Part shown: in pieces, positions 35,267 to 47,410 of the stretch
How positions within the stretch are numbered: the stretch's first letter is position 1
Layout: each line of letters begins with the position of its first letter
Origin: Anadara kagoshimensis
Taxonomy: Eukaryota > Mollusca > Bivalvia > Arcoida > Arcidae
Assembly (NCBI GenBank): GCA_021292105.1
Contig: CM037870.1
Coordinates: 48,982,747-49,046,746, forward strand
Direction of reading: 5' to 3'
DNA: 64,000 nucleotides
Made by a program: the position numbers and the translations under genes
Notes under the pieces: generated by a model
What the model was told of the DNA's origin: nothing
The model's input: only the letters and a program-made list of their open reading frames with translations
Database searches by the model: none

Positions 35267-36264
35267 CAACTGCATGTTGATAAAAAATTCTGCATTGGAT
35301 GCTAATGCGTTAAGTTCCTATCTGACACCATATATAGGACAATCTTATACAATAGATCAACAATGTGAAAAACTCGGCGGAACAGGATCACATTTCTGTG
35401 TGGTAGGTGTAATATACAAACAGTAGTTACATTGTGGACAATTCGTTAGTTGGTTAAGGACTATGGTCTATGTGTTCGAGCTCCAGCTTGTTCTGAGAAC
35501 CTTTGATTAACCAATACAATAGCCAATAATGTTAACCAAATATGTTGTCATCTCTCTGGTTTGACTAGAGAAGTTCATTTACTTAGTAACTATATATTTA
35601 AATCAAGAAAAGACAATTCAGAAGCTCAAAAAATCCTCTGGAGAAAGCAATAAAAACATTAATTTTAAATATAAAGTGTTTTCTCTTTCAGGGTCACTAT
35701 GATGGCAACTATGAAAGTATCTGTACCGGGATATGGTGTTCCTCACCTGTAAACTCTAACTTATGTACGCTGTATATACCCGGTGAAGGTACTACCTGTG
35801 GAAATAAAAAGGTAAGTTTACAAACATTAAATGGTTATCATATTTTCTTCTATCAGTCAAGTCTTGGCTTAAGAATGTCTGGACATAATGTTTTGTTCAG
35901 GACGATGTGATAATGCTTTGCTGACACAAATTAAACTGGAAGTTGTATTTATTGAACTGAAAAGTTTCTCATCCAGTTTGTTATTTATTATTATTATTAT
36001 CATAATTATTATTGAATTGAGTTTTCATATCAACAAACACACAACTTTATCTATATTTATATACACGTTTTGTGCTGATATGGATATTTAGAGTTGATCA
36101 AATGCATCCAGATTGCCAATAGGAACAGCTCAAATTTCGCAAATACAATGCTACAAAAATGTATAAAAAATTAATATTTTTTGTTTTAAATGTTAATGTT
36201 CTTTAATTGTAGTGGTGTATAAACGGTGCTTGTACTGCATCAACATCAGCACCTGCAGGAGACG
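35267..36264 (+). CDS. Exons 1-3 visible: ADAMTS-type cysteine-rich domain
   Basis: Exon 35267-35402 reads 'NCMLIKNSALD…GQSYTIDQQCEK', like the 'CLL…PG..Y..d.QC' start of the ADAMTS Cys-rich region. Exon 35692-35811 reads 'SICTGIWCSSPVNSNLC…GTTCGNKK', and 36213-36264 'WCINGACTAS', together the family hallmark C..xWC…G..C….WC..G.C. Phases 0-0-1 agree across junctions. Donors are GTAGGT, GTAAGT and GTATGT. In the family this domain supports substrate recognition. Confidence 0.85.
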
Positions 36265-37652
36265 GTATGTATTAATATTAATGTCTGTTTTTAGTATTTC
36301 TATATGAGTATTTGATTTTTACTATTACTCATTATTCAAACCTGGAATATTTTGATATTGAATAGAAAATAAGATCATTGTTTGTTCACAAATAATTTTC
36401 TGAAGGGGAATCAATTTATCAATTGTATTTACTTACTTGCTAATCTTACAATGTTTCGTCAATTAAGCGTTTATCTCAAAGTTACATTCAAATTACATTG
36501 TACATGTACTTCTACAAGGAAAAGCTGTCATATAATACAATAAAATAAAGTTTACAATTTTATTTAAATCAGTAAAACCCATCTATAATTCAATTTTATA
36601 AAATTGTGATTAGTATTAAGATCTAGATTATAAATCTTTATTCTACATATATCGTTTTGATAAAATAGTGCGTCTTATTTTTTCAGATACCTGTTTATTT
36701 GGAGATGACCGTGGTATTGTTGTCAATACCCAGACATGTGCTGAGGTGATGAGAGATAGTCCATCATTCTGTTATAATTCAGGCGTCAGGACGAAATGTT
36801 GTCAATCTTGTAAACAGAACTATGATCCCAGCTATCCGGGTATGTTTGTTTATCTCCTTAACATCTTCAAGTTGAGAAGATTCACACTCAACAGAGTTCT
36901 TGTAAGTTAGTTGGCCCAAGGATATTGCAAGCCAAGGGTAACCAAGACCTTCAAAAAGTTTTATTGCAGTATTCATAATATTGCTGATACGTATGATGTT
37001 TCTATATCCGGTAGATTTGACGTCCCAAAGTTCTGTGTTCCTTCCTTCTCAATTTTGAATTCACAAGTGGTGGGTGTACTGTAGCTAGCTAGACTGAAGG
37101 CGTGTACCCTTTATCAGCAGCCGGTCTCGCGTCAAGATCTCCTACTTTTTTACTTTTCAAAGTTTTAACTTTGCTTTTGGGATTAACATGAACCGGTATG
37201 TTTGTTTTTGATTGGCATTATTAGAAGTGTGTAGGCATTATTATAGTTTTCCAATACGACACCAAATTATCCGAAAATATACTGATCCATTAAAATCACA
37301 ATCCTGAGTCTTTTGCAATCCGCAATGTTTCCGTGGTTTTCAACACGTTTATCACGTGAAATTTTTATTCTGCTTGTAAGAAATGTTTTGAGCATTTTTT
37401 TTTTAAAAAAAAGAATGATTAAAATGTTCAAAATACAAAGTAAAAACTTTGAAAACTGTCTAATTAAGTTATATACGTGAACTTCACCAGGGAAGCGAGA
37501 ATGCTCCAACAAGTAAACACTTTATGTCTAGCTTGTACACCTGTAACCTGTGAAATCAAAATTGAGAATGAAAGGAACATAGAACTGTGGGACGCCAAAT
37601 ATATATTCAATCAGCAATCTCAGTCATCTAATCACACACACACACACACACA

Positions 37653-37705
<53 letters not shown>

Positions 37706-40700
37706 GGGAACCAATGGCAGGTCTAGCTAAAACTTCTAAAAAGTAAGACGACTAACCATGTAGCCGTCGGACTTTTAATGAATAACATGTGTATTTATTT
37801 GGCGATTGTTTTGTTTGGTAAAATAAGGATTTTAATTTTTTAAATGTGCGTTTTAATTTTCTGTAAAATAATCGTTAGATTTTACATCAATATCAACATT
37901 TCAAATGAGCAATTGAACTTTACTCAGTCTTTACAAATTAATTAAATAAATTACTTCAAATTATTTGAACAGCAATATCATAATATGTATTTTAAAATTA
38001 ACAGATTGTTTGTATGGTGATAAAGGGGATTGTTCTACCTTGACCGAAGCTACCCAATGTTATGTACAATCTAATGCTCAGCTGTGTTGTAGAACATGTG
38101 CAAAATTTGAAACAGGAATTCCAGGTAAAGTTATTTTAATTCCACACAAATGAGCAAAATTACATACTGTGAATGGTTTTATTTTCGTGGGGCCCAATTT
38201 TCGTGGAATCGGTAAAAAATAACATTTCGTTGGGACGTAAATTCGTGGTTTTACTGAAATGTCAAAAACTAGTTTGTTCTTTGAACATTGATAACGGGTA
38301 GAAAGTGATGATTTGTTTGTTAATCGGCAGTTATAGGATGAGTAATTAGGGATTACCAAAGCCATAGACCGTGACAGATCTAGAGACGCGGATTAATGAC
38401 CAAGTCTAGAGTAGGCGTTAATTACCTGTGATTCGTATATTAGTAACAATTGGCTTCATACACGACGTGACACCTGGCCTGAGTAAATCTACTTGTTACA
38501 TTAGATAATTAAGCGGCAATTAATTCAGATTAATAAGTTCACTCATATCACATCAATCAGAATGTGGTTCATAATCCCTTTAAGCAAAATAGTATTTTTT
38601 TCTTTGAAATCGGCAACTTTTTAAAAAATTCTAATTATTGACCTCTGATGACCCAATCAGCTGTTTACGAGAGTAACAATGGCGGCTCTTACCGATACTG
38701 TATAATGTCGAAAGAATGTGCGGTTTTTACAAGACAAATAGTTGATTTAGTTATATTAAATATAAAGGATGTTAGTTGATATATTGTTGAAATGTTTATT
38801 TAGTTAATCGAATTTCAATTTAAATGAGACAGGCCATAATTGATGATGAAAGCTACGGCTAGAAACCTGTCTGTCCCTATTCGTCCCGACCAGTTCCCAA
38901 TTAAAAATAAACTTTTTTTAAATATAAATATTTATTTTATTAAACATAATATATTTACTTAAATAATTTTCACAATTAGATTAAGACATCCAAACATCTT
39001 CACCTCCCAAAAAGTTTTTATTGGTGTGAAAATGTGAGTTACGCTAGTTGTAATTTATGAATGCGATTAAATATTGTACATGTCAATTACCGGGTAGTTT
39101 TTACTTGTGGATAATATTTCGTGGTGGTCGTAAATTCGTGGTTCAGACTGTCCACGAAAACCACGAAAATTGAGCCCCAACGAAAATTAATGATTTCACA
39201 GTATTATACAAGTGTTAATTTTACAGCATTGTAGACGGCCGTTTGCTGGTCCTCATAAGCAGTCCTTTGAACCAAATATTTTTTTCAGAGGGTTGACAAA
39301 ATATCCAAAGGACCAAAATATATTTACCCGAATTTAGCTAAACAAATATTTTGCATGAGGGAGTGTACCTTAGTTTTTGAGGATGTTCATATTTTAAGTA
39401 GCAAGAAATTTAGACAATGGTATATTTTTGGCAATACAATATTGCCTACTAGGTTTAAAATTTAGGATGAAGTGAATTTATATTTATTGAACAAATCTCG
39501 TTTAATTTTAGGACGATATACACTTTGTACAGAGAGTGTAACATTGTTTCAATTTGTTTTAAAAAGTACATGTTTAATATTATCTAAACCTTCTTACTAC
39601 CAAATTGAATTTCAAAACAACATTGACACTGTAGAATTAAATTTTGATAGCAACATTGATAGTGCCAAATTGAAGTTCATGATGCGAATTGATATGACAA
39701 AAGGGTATGGCCATGTGATGATATTACGTGAGTTTTGTAGTCATGTTGCATCATTAGTTAATGACATTTTCTAATTTCAATAGTCAACGTAAGTATTTTT
39801 GTTTAGCCTTAGTTTTGTAACCAAGAATAATCAGTTCCATTGCATATGTGTCCCCGTGTCAGACTGTCAGTTCAACACACATATTCCCTTCCGGAGCACA
39901 TGGCCTCACTTCCCTGGTGGAAGTTCACGTGTCTAACCTAACTTGTCAGTTCCAAAGTTTTTGCTTTGCTTCTGGATTGTGATTCGGACATGGATTAGTA
40001 TGTTTGTTTTTGATATGTGGTAAGCAATCGGTAAAACAATATGTCAGTTTGGCAGTAAGATGATTAATCAAATCTATCCTATCACTTTTCATCCTCTGTT
40101 TTCCCTCATACTCAGATCACACACATTGATACATATGTTATAAACTCCTATAAACTTCTTTTACTTTTTGCCTTCTTTGCAATGGGTATACTATCTGCAA
40201 ATTTTGTAATAATCTTGAAAAATGAAAATAAATCAAACCTGTCTATAAATGCCACCACAGGTACCAAAAGTGACTTTTAAGTGAAGAGGTGGTCCTTATA
40301 CACAGGTTCCAATAACATGAATAAAAAGTGACTGGGATATTTTTCACTGACCTTTACAAACAGGTTGCTCTTATATAGGCATGTTCGACTATATATGAAT
40401 ATAGTCGTTTGCAATCTTTGTTCTATTTATTTGATTATTTATTTATCTTAATAAAGGATGCACTTATGGTGACCAAGCAAGAGGTTGTAGCAAAACTAAT
40501 TGTCCAGTTTACACACCCACACAAAGGGAATTATGTTGTGCAACATGTTATGATGGAACAACAACTCAGCGAACAACTCCAACAACAACAACACCAACCA
40601 CAACAACACCTCCAACTACGACAACACAAGCACCTCCACCCACCACAACATCAAAACCTGTTGTTACGTCAAAAATACCTACTACAACAATGGTACCGTC

Positions 40701-43700
40701 TGTAGTATCACCCAGAGTAACAACACCGGGTGTCGTTTCCACGACAACAACATTACAACAACAATGTGAGTAGTTATATATAATATAATTGATGTACATG
40801 TCACAATGTAAAGCAGATATATATCTAACAAGGGTTTATTTTTCCTTTTATAGAAGAACAAGTATTACCAAGTATTACGAAGTTGTTAAGTTAAAAGTTT
40901 AAACAAAATTCAAAGGTTTGCATTGAATTCGAAGGTCACCTTAACTGTTGATATATGTTTTTATCTCCGGCATATCTCTACAGGAATCTGCATGGAGATG
41001 GTGAATAAGAAAATCCCACATTGATAAACCGTATCATTTCGTATTCTTGTATCACGTTTTGACATTTTTTGTATCTTTCGTTTGTCAGAATTCTAACACA
41101 CTTTTACAAATGTGAATTGTAAAAAATGCATTTTGTCAAAGTCACTTTACGAACTAGGCCCTCAACAATTGATCAAACGATAAAAACTGTTGTATCAACT
41201 GAAGTTGTTTTGTTGTAGCCTCAACAATCAGCCCAACTTTTCCTCAAACAATTACCAGTACTGTGCAATCAACAACTGTAAAATCTGATGAGAGATGTAA
41301 GTCGACGTTTGTAGTGTGGTAGTTTTGTTTAACAATATTGTAGAGTAATTGAGTAATCTACTTACTACAACCCTTCTTAGATATAGCAATACCATAGTTG
41401 GTAATTTACTCATGGGTAGGGGTTTTATTTTTTTTAATACATTTGTTTTACATTTTGATTATTCTAACATGATTTTTATTAATGATTATTTTCTACATTT
41501 AAATTATTAAAACTGGGGTTATTTCAGTAATTTATCTAATATTTTTTTATTTTTAGTTTCTTTGGAATAGTCTTTTTTCTAAATATTGTTTATTATTTAT
41601 TTAACATTTTATTATTGAAATATTTATAATTCTCCGTTGTCTTTTTTGTGCTGCATTCTCTCTTAGTCATTTCATTTTCGGTTTTTACAAATTATTACCT
41701 ATACACTACTAACTCAATAACACATGCATGACCTCGTTTGATGAAAACAATAAATTATATCATTTAAATGACATACTTTTTAATCTTTTATTTTTTTTAA
41801 TTGAGAACAAAATCGGCAATGATAGTAATCTAAAGGGGTTATGACTGGAAGTAAAGTCGCGGATGCGTCTAGATACTGTGTTGGAGATCACTTTGCAATA
41901 AGCGAGATGACAGAGGAATCGGGGGTGGGGAGAGGGGTAACTGTAGTGTATATGGAATATTAAAACCACTATATAATATTAAAATAATTATTTCATTAAA
42001 TCTTTATTAATATCTTAACATGAAAATATTTCCCTTTTCTCTTTTAAAGCATGGTTGGTACCACTGATTGGAGCGGTTGCCGGTATCTTGTTTATCGTTG
42101 TTATCATAGTGATATGTATTTGTATGTGTAGAAATGTAAAAAAGAAGGCATCAAGACGCGCGTCATCGGTAAGTGTGTTACACATAATCAGAAGCAGTGT
42201 TAAACATCATCAGAAGTATCGTGTCTCTGATTATAGTACTCGAATTTTTCCTTGGAAAGTCATTCTTAATTTTAATTTCAAACGTGGCGGTTGTAGCATG
42301 CTAGACAGGAGGTAATGACCCTTCCGGAATACCGGTCTCACTTACCTGGTGAAAGTTTGTGCTTCACATATTTTGTCAGTTTTCAAAGATTTTCTTTCCT
42401 TTTGGGATAGTTTAGACATGGACTGGTATGTTTATGCTGCATTTCATGTAACAATCAGTACACTATTGATATTGAATGCTACGATGACACATTTAAAAAC
42501 GATCCATTTATGCACTTGTGGTTTTCATAAAAGCCCTATTTGTCAATGGACACTTTCCCAAAAAGGTATTCTATTGTCATGATCTTTTACCAAATACTTA
42601 AATGAAAAAGCCGTGGGCAAACTCAATTTTTGGTTAGGTGGGTTGAAGTTTTGTAATTTACTTTGTTGTTGTTGTTTTCTCTTTTTTCTTCTTTTGGCAA
42701 ACATGCTTGTCATTCATGCTAATTAATTCCTATTATTCGATTTTTGACTTTATTTGAAGAAAATAAGGATCAAATTATGCCAGGTGCTTTCCGCTTTTAT
42801 CATTCTATCCATTATATATAACATTTCAATTTTATAGTTGTCATGTGCTTAATTGGAATCTTTATTTTAATTGCCATGTGCTGATTTTGAATGCATTATT
42901 TAATGAAAAAATCCAAATTAGCAAAGATATGTGGTATTTTAGTAAACTCCACATTTATTATGTTTTCTTCGTATTTCAGATACGGTCTGCCAGAGGATCT
43001 TTAAGAGGTTTTACCAACCCTTCTGCCCCTTATATTATAGCAGAAGAAAATGGTTATGTAGTGTCGAAACCCCCACCAGCTCCACAACAAGGCTTCTCTT
43101 ACACAACCCTAGCACATGTCAAGTGAGTCAACAAAATAAAACTATATAAAAAATTGTCTACTCCCGAGTTAACAGGTGATGTCACACAGCTGCTTGTTTT
43201 TAGTGCAATGTTCTGTTAACAGTTGCATTAAACTTATTTTGAGTCAATTCTTAATTAAATCATTATTGACACAACACTAATTGTTGATTGATTTACTGGT
43301 TATGAGTAGATTTTATTGAATTAAGTTTTTTCACTGTCAAACTCTTTGGAACCTTCAATATTGCAACAAAAATGCTTTAACAAATCATGTTCCTTATAGT
43401 TGACTGAAATTACACAAATTAACATCTTTCCTCAAATACGAATTTTTAACAAAATTTAAGCTCTCAATTTGTCCTAGAAGTAAAGTAATAAAATTTGGGG
43501 TGGAGGAAACTGGAGTCCCCGGTGAAAATCAACCACCTTCGGCAAGCGAACCGACAATCATTTCTAACACAAGGATATGTCCTAGTGGTGTTCCAATCTA
43601 GGCAGACACTGTGACACTCATGCTTTAGAACACTCGACCACTGAGGCCCTCCTTTCAAAGAAGATTCAACTGTCCACTTACCTAATATAGAATACACTTA

Positions 43701-44709
43701 TGGTTATAATCATATCTCACTAAAATTTCCAAAGGCATTGAAGTGGGTGAGTACATTACAGATATGTTTTCTTACTGTATGTTTTTACCCAATTTTATGT
43801 CTTTTTTGTACACTGTCTTTGTAGTGGCGAACCTAATAGGCCATTAGTTCCAAAAGGTACACATCCGACAGTAGCACTGAAGCCACCCACAAACCTGAAG
43901 AGACCAGTTGGGCCACAGCGTTCTGTATCGATTGAGAGAGGAACCGTTGTTAGATCAGCACCGCCTCCGCCTCGACCAATTAATCCCCCTAACCTGAAAC
44001 CAGTAGTACCTAAGAAACCTTTCTTATATCATGATGGAAGACAAGGTAAGTTAACGATATATATTTAAGTTTTCAGAACGGAAATTGATACAATGTGGTT
44101 ATTAAAATGGCCACTACCAAACAATTAAAGATCATACATGTAACTCCTTTTTTATCACTAATCGGTTCAATGAAGCTATTATAATGCTGGATTGAAAAAA
44201 CACATCCACATATAACATTTTTGGATATATTTTCTTGAATACATATAGTAATAAAAATTAATCTGCGGAGTTTACCTAAAAATAAACATTACTATTAAAA
44301 ATTGCCGTCATCACAGTATTGTTGATAAGTTTGATGTCTCTGTGTCCAGCATTGCCCTGGATATATTTGAGGCCCCATAATTCCATGTTCCTATCATTCT
44401 CAATTTTGATCGCTAACGTGGCGGATGTAGCTAGCTAAACAGGAGGTGCTTACCCTTCCAGAGCATCCAGCCTCAGTTCTCCGGTGGAAGTTCACGTGTC
44501 TAACCGGACTTGTCAGTTCCAGAGTTTTTGTTTTGCTTCTGGATTGTGATTCGGACTATAACGTAGTATAACTTAGCCAACTTCCGATCACATTTTCGCC
44601 TTTCTAACACCCATTTTATAGAAACTGTTTTGAAACTCGATCATATAACTTTACATTTGTTTTTTCAGGAGACGGAACAGTTAACCATGGATATAGACAC
44701 GGCCATTGA
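35267..44709 (+). CDS. ADAM/ADAMTS-like transmembrane protein, 3' part, 11 exons
   Basis: Exons by GT/AG boundaries and phase: 35267-35402, 35692-35811, 36213-36264, 36687-36839, 38005-38124, 40457-40765, 41219-41295, 42050-42168, 42980-43122, 43825-44045, 44669-44709 (TGA). Joined, they give about 495 residues: ADAMTS-type Cys-rich region, three six-Cys modules, Thr/Pro stalk, one transmembrane helix, and a tail with PxxP motifs. The family cleaves extracellular proteins, but the catalytic exons (HExxH) are not seen and must lie upstream or be absent. ADAMTS proteins are normally secreted, so the membrane anchor is notable. The 63-bp satellite lies just upstream. Introns hold repeat R copies and a MITE. 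Confidence in the exon chain is high, in the exact name moderate. Confidence 0.85.
36687..38124 (+). CDS. Exons 4-5: six-cysteine (PLAC/ShK-like) modules 1 and 2
   Basis: Exon 36687-36839: 'DTCLFGDDRGIV…CAEVM…FC…KCCQSC'. Exon 38005-38124: 'DCLYGDKGDCSTLTEATQC…LCCRTC'. Each is a phase 1-1 cassette with six cysteines ending CC-x2-C, the spacing of PLAC modules at the ends of ADAMTS proteins. ShK-like toxin-type folds share a similar count, so the assignment is tentative. The symmetric phase permits exon duplication, which the third module in exon 6 supports. Confidence 0.8.
36905..37215 (+). repeat. Copy of repeat R in intron 4
   Basis: Matches the R order: 'gatattgcaagccaaggg', 'caaaaagttttattgcagt', 'tgatacgtatgatgt', 'gtggtgggtgtactgtagct', and the end 'ggtatgtttgtttttgatt'. 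Confidence 0.7.
37425..37610 (-). repeat. Copy of repeat R, minus strand
   Basis: 'aaagtaaaaactttga', 'cgtgaacttcaccagggaag' and 'aaaggaacatagaactgtgg' match R in reverse. It ends at a dinucleotide microsatellite. Confidence 0.65.
37632..37702. repeat. Compound (AC)n(TC)n microsatellite
   Basis: About 12 AC followed by about 23 TC repeats in an intron of the ADAM-like gene. Confidence 0.95.
38163..39203. mobile_element. TA-flanked inverted-repeat element, about 1.04 kb, in intron 5
   Basis: Left TACTGTGAATGGTTTTATTT then TCGTGGGGCCCAATTTTCGT; right, inverted, TACTGTGAAATCATTAATTT then TCGTTGGGGCTCAATTTTCG. The inverted repeats exceed 40 bp and carry TTCGTGG boxes, which also appear just inside (GTAAATTCGTGG at 38240 and 39132). 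A TA target duplication with CTGTGAA ends would suit a Tc1/mariner-like or similar non-autonomous element. No transposase. Confidence 0.7.
39835..40015 (+). repeat. Copy of repeat R in intron 5
   Basis: 'ccttccggagcacatggcct', 'cacttccctggtggaagttc', 'cagttccaaagtttttgctt', and the end 'agtatgtttgtttttgata'. Confidence 0.75.
40457..41295 (+). CDS. Exons 6-7: third six-Cys module and mucin-like stalk
   Basis: Exon 40457-40765 begins 'GCTYGDQARGCSKTNC' and '…ELCCATC', then becomes a Thr/Pro/Gln run ('TTPTTTTPTTTTPPTTTT'). Exon 41219-41295 continues 'STISPTFPQTITSTVQSTT'. Dense Thr/Ser/Pro just outside a membrane helix is typical of an O-glycosylated stalk. A CAA/ACA-rich plus-strand frame and a Val/Gly-rich minus-strand frame here are shadows. 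Confidence 0.85.
42050..42168 (+). CDS. Exon 8: transmembrane helix
   Basis: Reads 'SWLVPLIGAVAGILFIVV' then 'IIVICICMCRNVKKKASRR': about 24 hydrophobic residues, juxtamembrane cysteines (possible palmitoylation) and a basic stop-transfer stretch. This places the Cys-rich and mucin parts outside the cell and the Pro-rich part inside. Acceptor CTTTTAAAG, donor GGTAAGT. Confidence 0.9.
42285..42435 (+). repeat. Copy of repeat R in intron 8
   Basis: 'acgtggcggttgtagcatgc', 'cttacctggtgaaagttt' and 'atggactggtatgttt' in R order, 5' truncated. Confidence 0.7.
42980..44709 (+). CDS. Exons 9-11: proline-rich cytoplasmic tail and stop
   Basis: Exon 42980-43122 'IRSARGSLRGF…VVSKPPPAPQQGF', exon 43825-44045 'LKPPTNLKRPVGPQR', 'RSAPPPPRPINPP', 'KPVVPKKPF', exon 44669-44709 'GDGTVNHGYRHGH' and TGA. 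Several PxxP motifs next to basic residues suggest SH3-domain partners, as in classic ADAM tails. Phases 0-2-1 join correctly. Confidence 0.85.
44310..44565 (+). repeat. Copy of repeat R in last intron
   Basis: 'cgtcatcacagtattgttga', 'acgtggcggatgtagctagc', 'cttccagagcatccagcctc' and 'gattgtgattcggac'. Truncated at its 3' end. Confidence 0.75.
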
Positions 44710-44844
44710 TGTTGTTTTAAGACGTTATGTTTTTAAAGGACTTATTATATTTGTTTTTATATTTTTATACGCATATAAATATAAAAAAAGAAGTTATTAA
44801 TGTTAAACATTACAGATTTACATATATTTTAATCGTTTTTTATA

Positions 44845-44860
44845 AATAAAGGAATAAAAA
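44845..44860 (+). terminator. Polyadenylation signal of the ADAM-like gene
   Basis: AATAAA at 44845-44850, with a second AATAAAA just after, about 140 bp past the TGA, followed by a TTGTTTATTGTG GU-rich stretch. Confidence 0.75.
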
Positions 44861-44929
44861 CAGACTAGTTTGTTGTTTATTGTGATTTTATTTATAGCTG
44901 TAGAAATAGGGATTTGACTTTAGAACTAA

Positions 44930-45390
44930 CTATGCAGCATAAACAAACATACCAATCTATGCCCAAACTACAATCCCAAAACAACTTAAAAACTTTCAAA
45001 CTGGACACATGCACCCGCCACACGTGGAATCAACATTGAAAACAAAAGGAACTTGGAACTATGGGAAGTCAAATATACCCATGGTTATTTTAAAATAGAG
45101 ACATATTACTTATCAACAATATTGTGATGATGTCCATAAAACGTTTTGAGTGACTTGATAAGCCTAGGATTGCATTATCCTTGCGTCAAAAATGTATTTG
45201 TTAGCAGCTTGATTCGTTGCGTAAAGTTCCCAGAGTGGAAAAAGCTCTTTTATAGCGCATAGATTGTAAAACGAATACACCATAGGCAAGAAACTTGTAT
45301 ATTGTTGCATAAAAACGGGAAGTTGACAATAGAAAACTTGAAGTCATCACATTAATCATACATCAAATATAGCCTTTCGTTGGCACCATA
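44930..45390 (-). repeat. Copy of repeat R, downstream of ADAM-like gene
   Basis: Reverse-orientation R including a piece of its coding part (the ORF tail near 45240-45390), 'gtccataaaacgttttgagt' and 'cctaggattgcattatcctt'. Confidence 0.75.
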
Positions 45391-45654
45391 AAGATTTATA
45401 GTGATTGCCTAGATAGTTATTTTTATAAAATCAAGTACACTATATCGGAATTTTTTTCGCGTGTCGCTAATTTTTGGTATGTTTGCGGTGAAAAAAAAAT
45501 CATGAAAATTTTCCACTTGCCTGGTTCTGTAGTTTTGTTCTTTATAAGCTTCAATGCTTTCAATAACTATCTGTTAATTGACAATAGTTCAGTAAGCCTA
45601 TGTTGATTGTATTTGCTTCCGTCTTTAGATAGTTCAATTCAGTGTCGCCTGTAT

Positions 45655-46265
45655 CATGATAGAAAACCAAAACAAACATATTTATCCATGACCGAATCAA
45701 AATCCAAAAGCAAAGTAAACACTTTGGGACTGACAAGTCAGGTTAGACACGCGAACTTCCATTAGGGAAGTGAGACCGGGTGCTCCGGAAGGGTAAGCAC
45801 CTCCTGTTCAGCTAGCTACAACGGACACGTGTGTAATCAAAACTGTGTGAAAGGAACCTGAAACTATGGGACGTCAAATATATCCAGGGCAATACTGGAC
45901 ACAGAGACATCAAACTTATCAACAATACTGTGACGACAGCCATAAAACTTTTTGGAGCCTTAAAAAGCCTATGCTTGCAATATCTCTGGGTCGGCAATTT
46001 ATTTGCAAGCAGTCTGTTTCGTTGTACAAAGCCCCCTTAATGAGAACAAGCTCTACTGTAGCGTATTAATTGTGACACAAATACACCATAAGCAGGAGAA
46101 GCAGGTATATAGCTGCATAGAAAAGGAAAGGTGACAATAGAAAAAATGAAGTCATCACGTTTGTCATAAAGTTTCAAATGTAGCCTTTCGTGGGCGCAAT
46201 AATCAGGAAACACTCGATAATGGCCTAGCAGTGCCCAGCATTTGAAGTCATTCACATCCATAAAT
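45655..46265 (-). repeat. Long copy of repeat R with ORF tail
   Basis: The minus strand reads 'HLKLYDKRDDFIFSIVTFPF' and 'SPAYGVFVSQLIRYSRACSH' (46037-46200), then the noncoding end down to 45660. The protein tail resembles the C-terminal end of a reverse-transcriptase ORF common in aquatic invertebrate genomes; Penelope-like or related is a guess. Confidence 0.75.
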
Positions 46266-46839
46266 GAAACTAATACAAAGCAGATCAGAAAAAATGCACA
46301 AAATCTAACACCACAGGTTACTGATTGAGATAAAAAAAAGTCTTGTCACGAAAAACTAAACATTATTAGTGAGGTTAAAGAACCTCCCATATCTTTAATT
46401 GCTTTTGGTGTCACCTGTCAATAGTTCTATTAACTGTCTATATTGAGTAGTAGTATTCTTAACATTTTTCAGGTACATATATTTCTATTCAATTTCGCCA
46501 GTACCATGATTGAATAATTATTTTTTTAAAATCAATCGGGAAACACTCTGTAATGGCCTAGCAGAGTGTCCCAATTTTGAAGTTGTTCTCTAGATTTTAA
46601 TGAAAAATCGACAGCATATTGACAAAGCATTTGTTTGCATGGTTAATTGCAATAGAATGCAAAATTGTTTTTGAAGCCTTAAATAACCCAACAATGTTAG
46701 AAATCGAATTTGTTTGGAAAAAAGAATGAAATACAAGTTGTTAACCTCTATAAAATATCTACAATGTAATTTTCGTAAATTCCGTTTGTTTTGGGACATA
46801 TTGAAGCTGTATAACAAAACTGACAACCTAACTTTCGCA

Positions 46840-47245
46840 AGTCAACTTTATTTTTCTAAGCAGCAATATACCTGCTTCTCATACTTATGATGTATTTGTT
46901 TCACAATAGATACGCTAATGTAGAGCTTGTTCTTACTACAAGAACTTTATACAACAAAACAAGTGTCTTACATATATATTTTAACCAGGGATATTGCAAG
47001 CCCAGGCTTATCAAGGCCCAAAAAAGGTTTATGACCGTCATCACAATATTGTTGATACGTATGATGTCTCTGTATTCAACATTACCCCAGATATATTTGA
47101 TATCCCATAGTTCTATATTCCTTTCATCCCCAATGTCTGTTTCACGCTTGATGGGTGTAACTAGCTAAACAGTAGGTGCTTACAATCCCGGAGCACCCAG
47201 CCTCACTTCCCTGACGGAAGTTCACGTTAATTTGAGGTTTGTCAG
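46840..47245 (+). repeat. Copy of repeat R
   Basis: Runs from 'gcagcaatatacctgcttct' through 'ggatattgcaagcccaggct', 'gtcatcacaatattgttgat' and 'taactagctaaacagtagg' to 'cttccctgacggaagttcac'. Confidence 0.75.
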
Positions 47246-47410
47246 TACGACTCTCAGAGGACGGTTGTTTTCGCTTGGCACTCAGATTTTCTCCATTATC
47301 CAAGACACAAACGTGTCGATAGAAGAACTATTATCGGACTTTAAACCATCATTTCTCTATTTAAATTGAGTAGTACACTTAGTTAAATCTGATTTATCAT
47401 TTCTGACACT
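47246..47410. other. Short 3' flank of the sulfotransferase gene
   Basis: AT-rich, likely 3' UTR of the minus-strand gene. No clear poly(A) signal was assigned. Confidence 0.3.

Noticed and set aside
40566-40799. Val/Gly-rich minus-strand frame
   Set aside because: Antisense of the Thr/Pro mucin exon of the ADAM-like gene.
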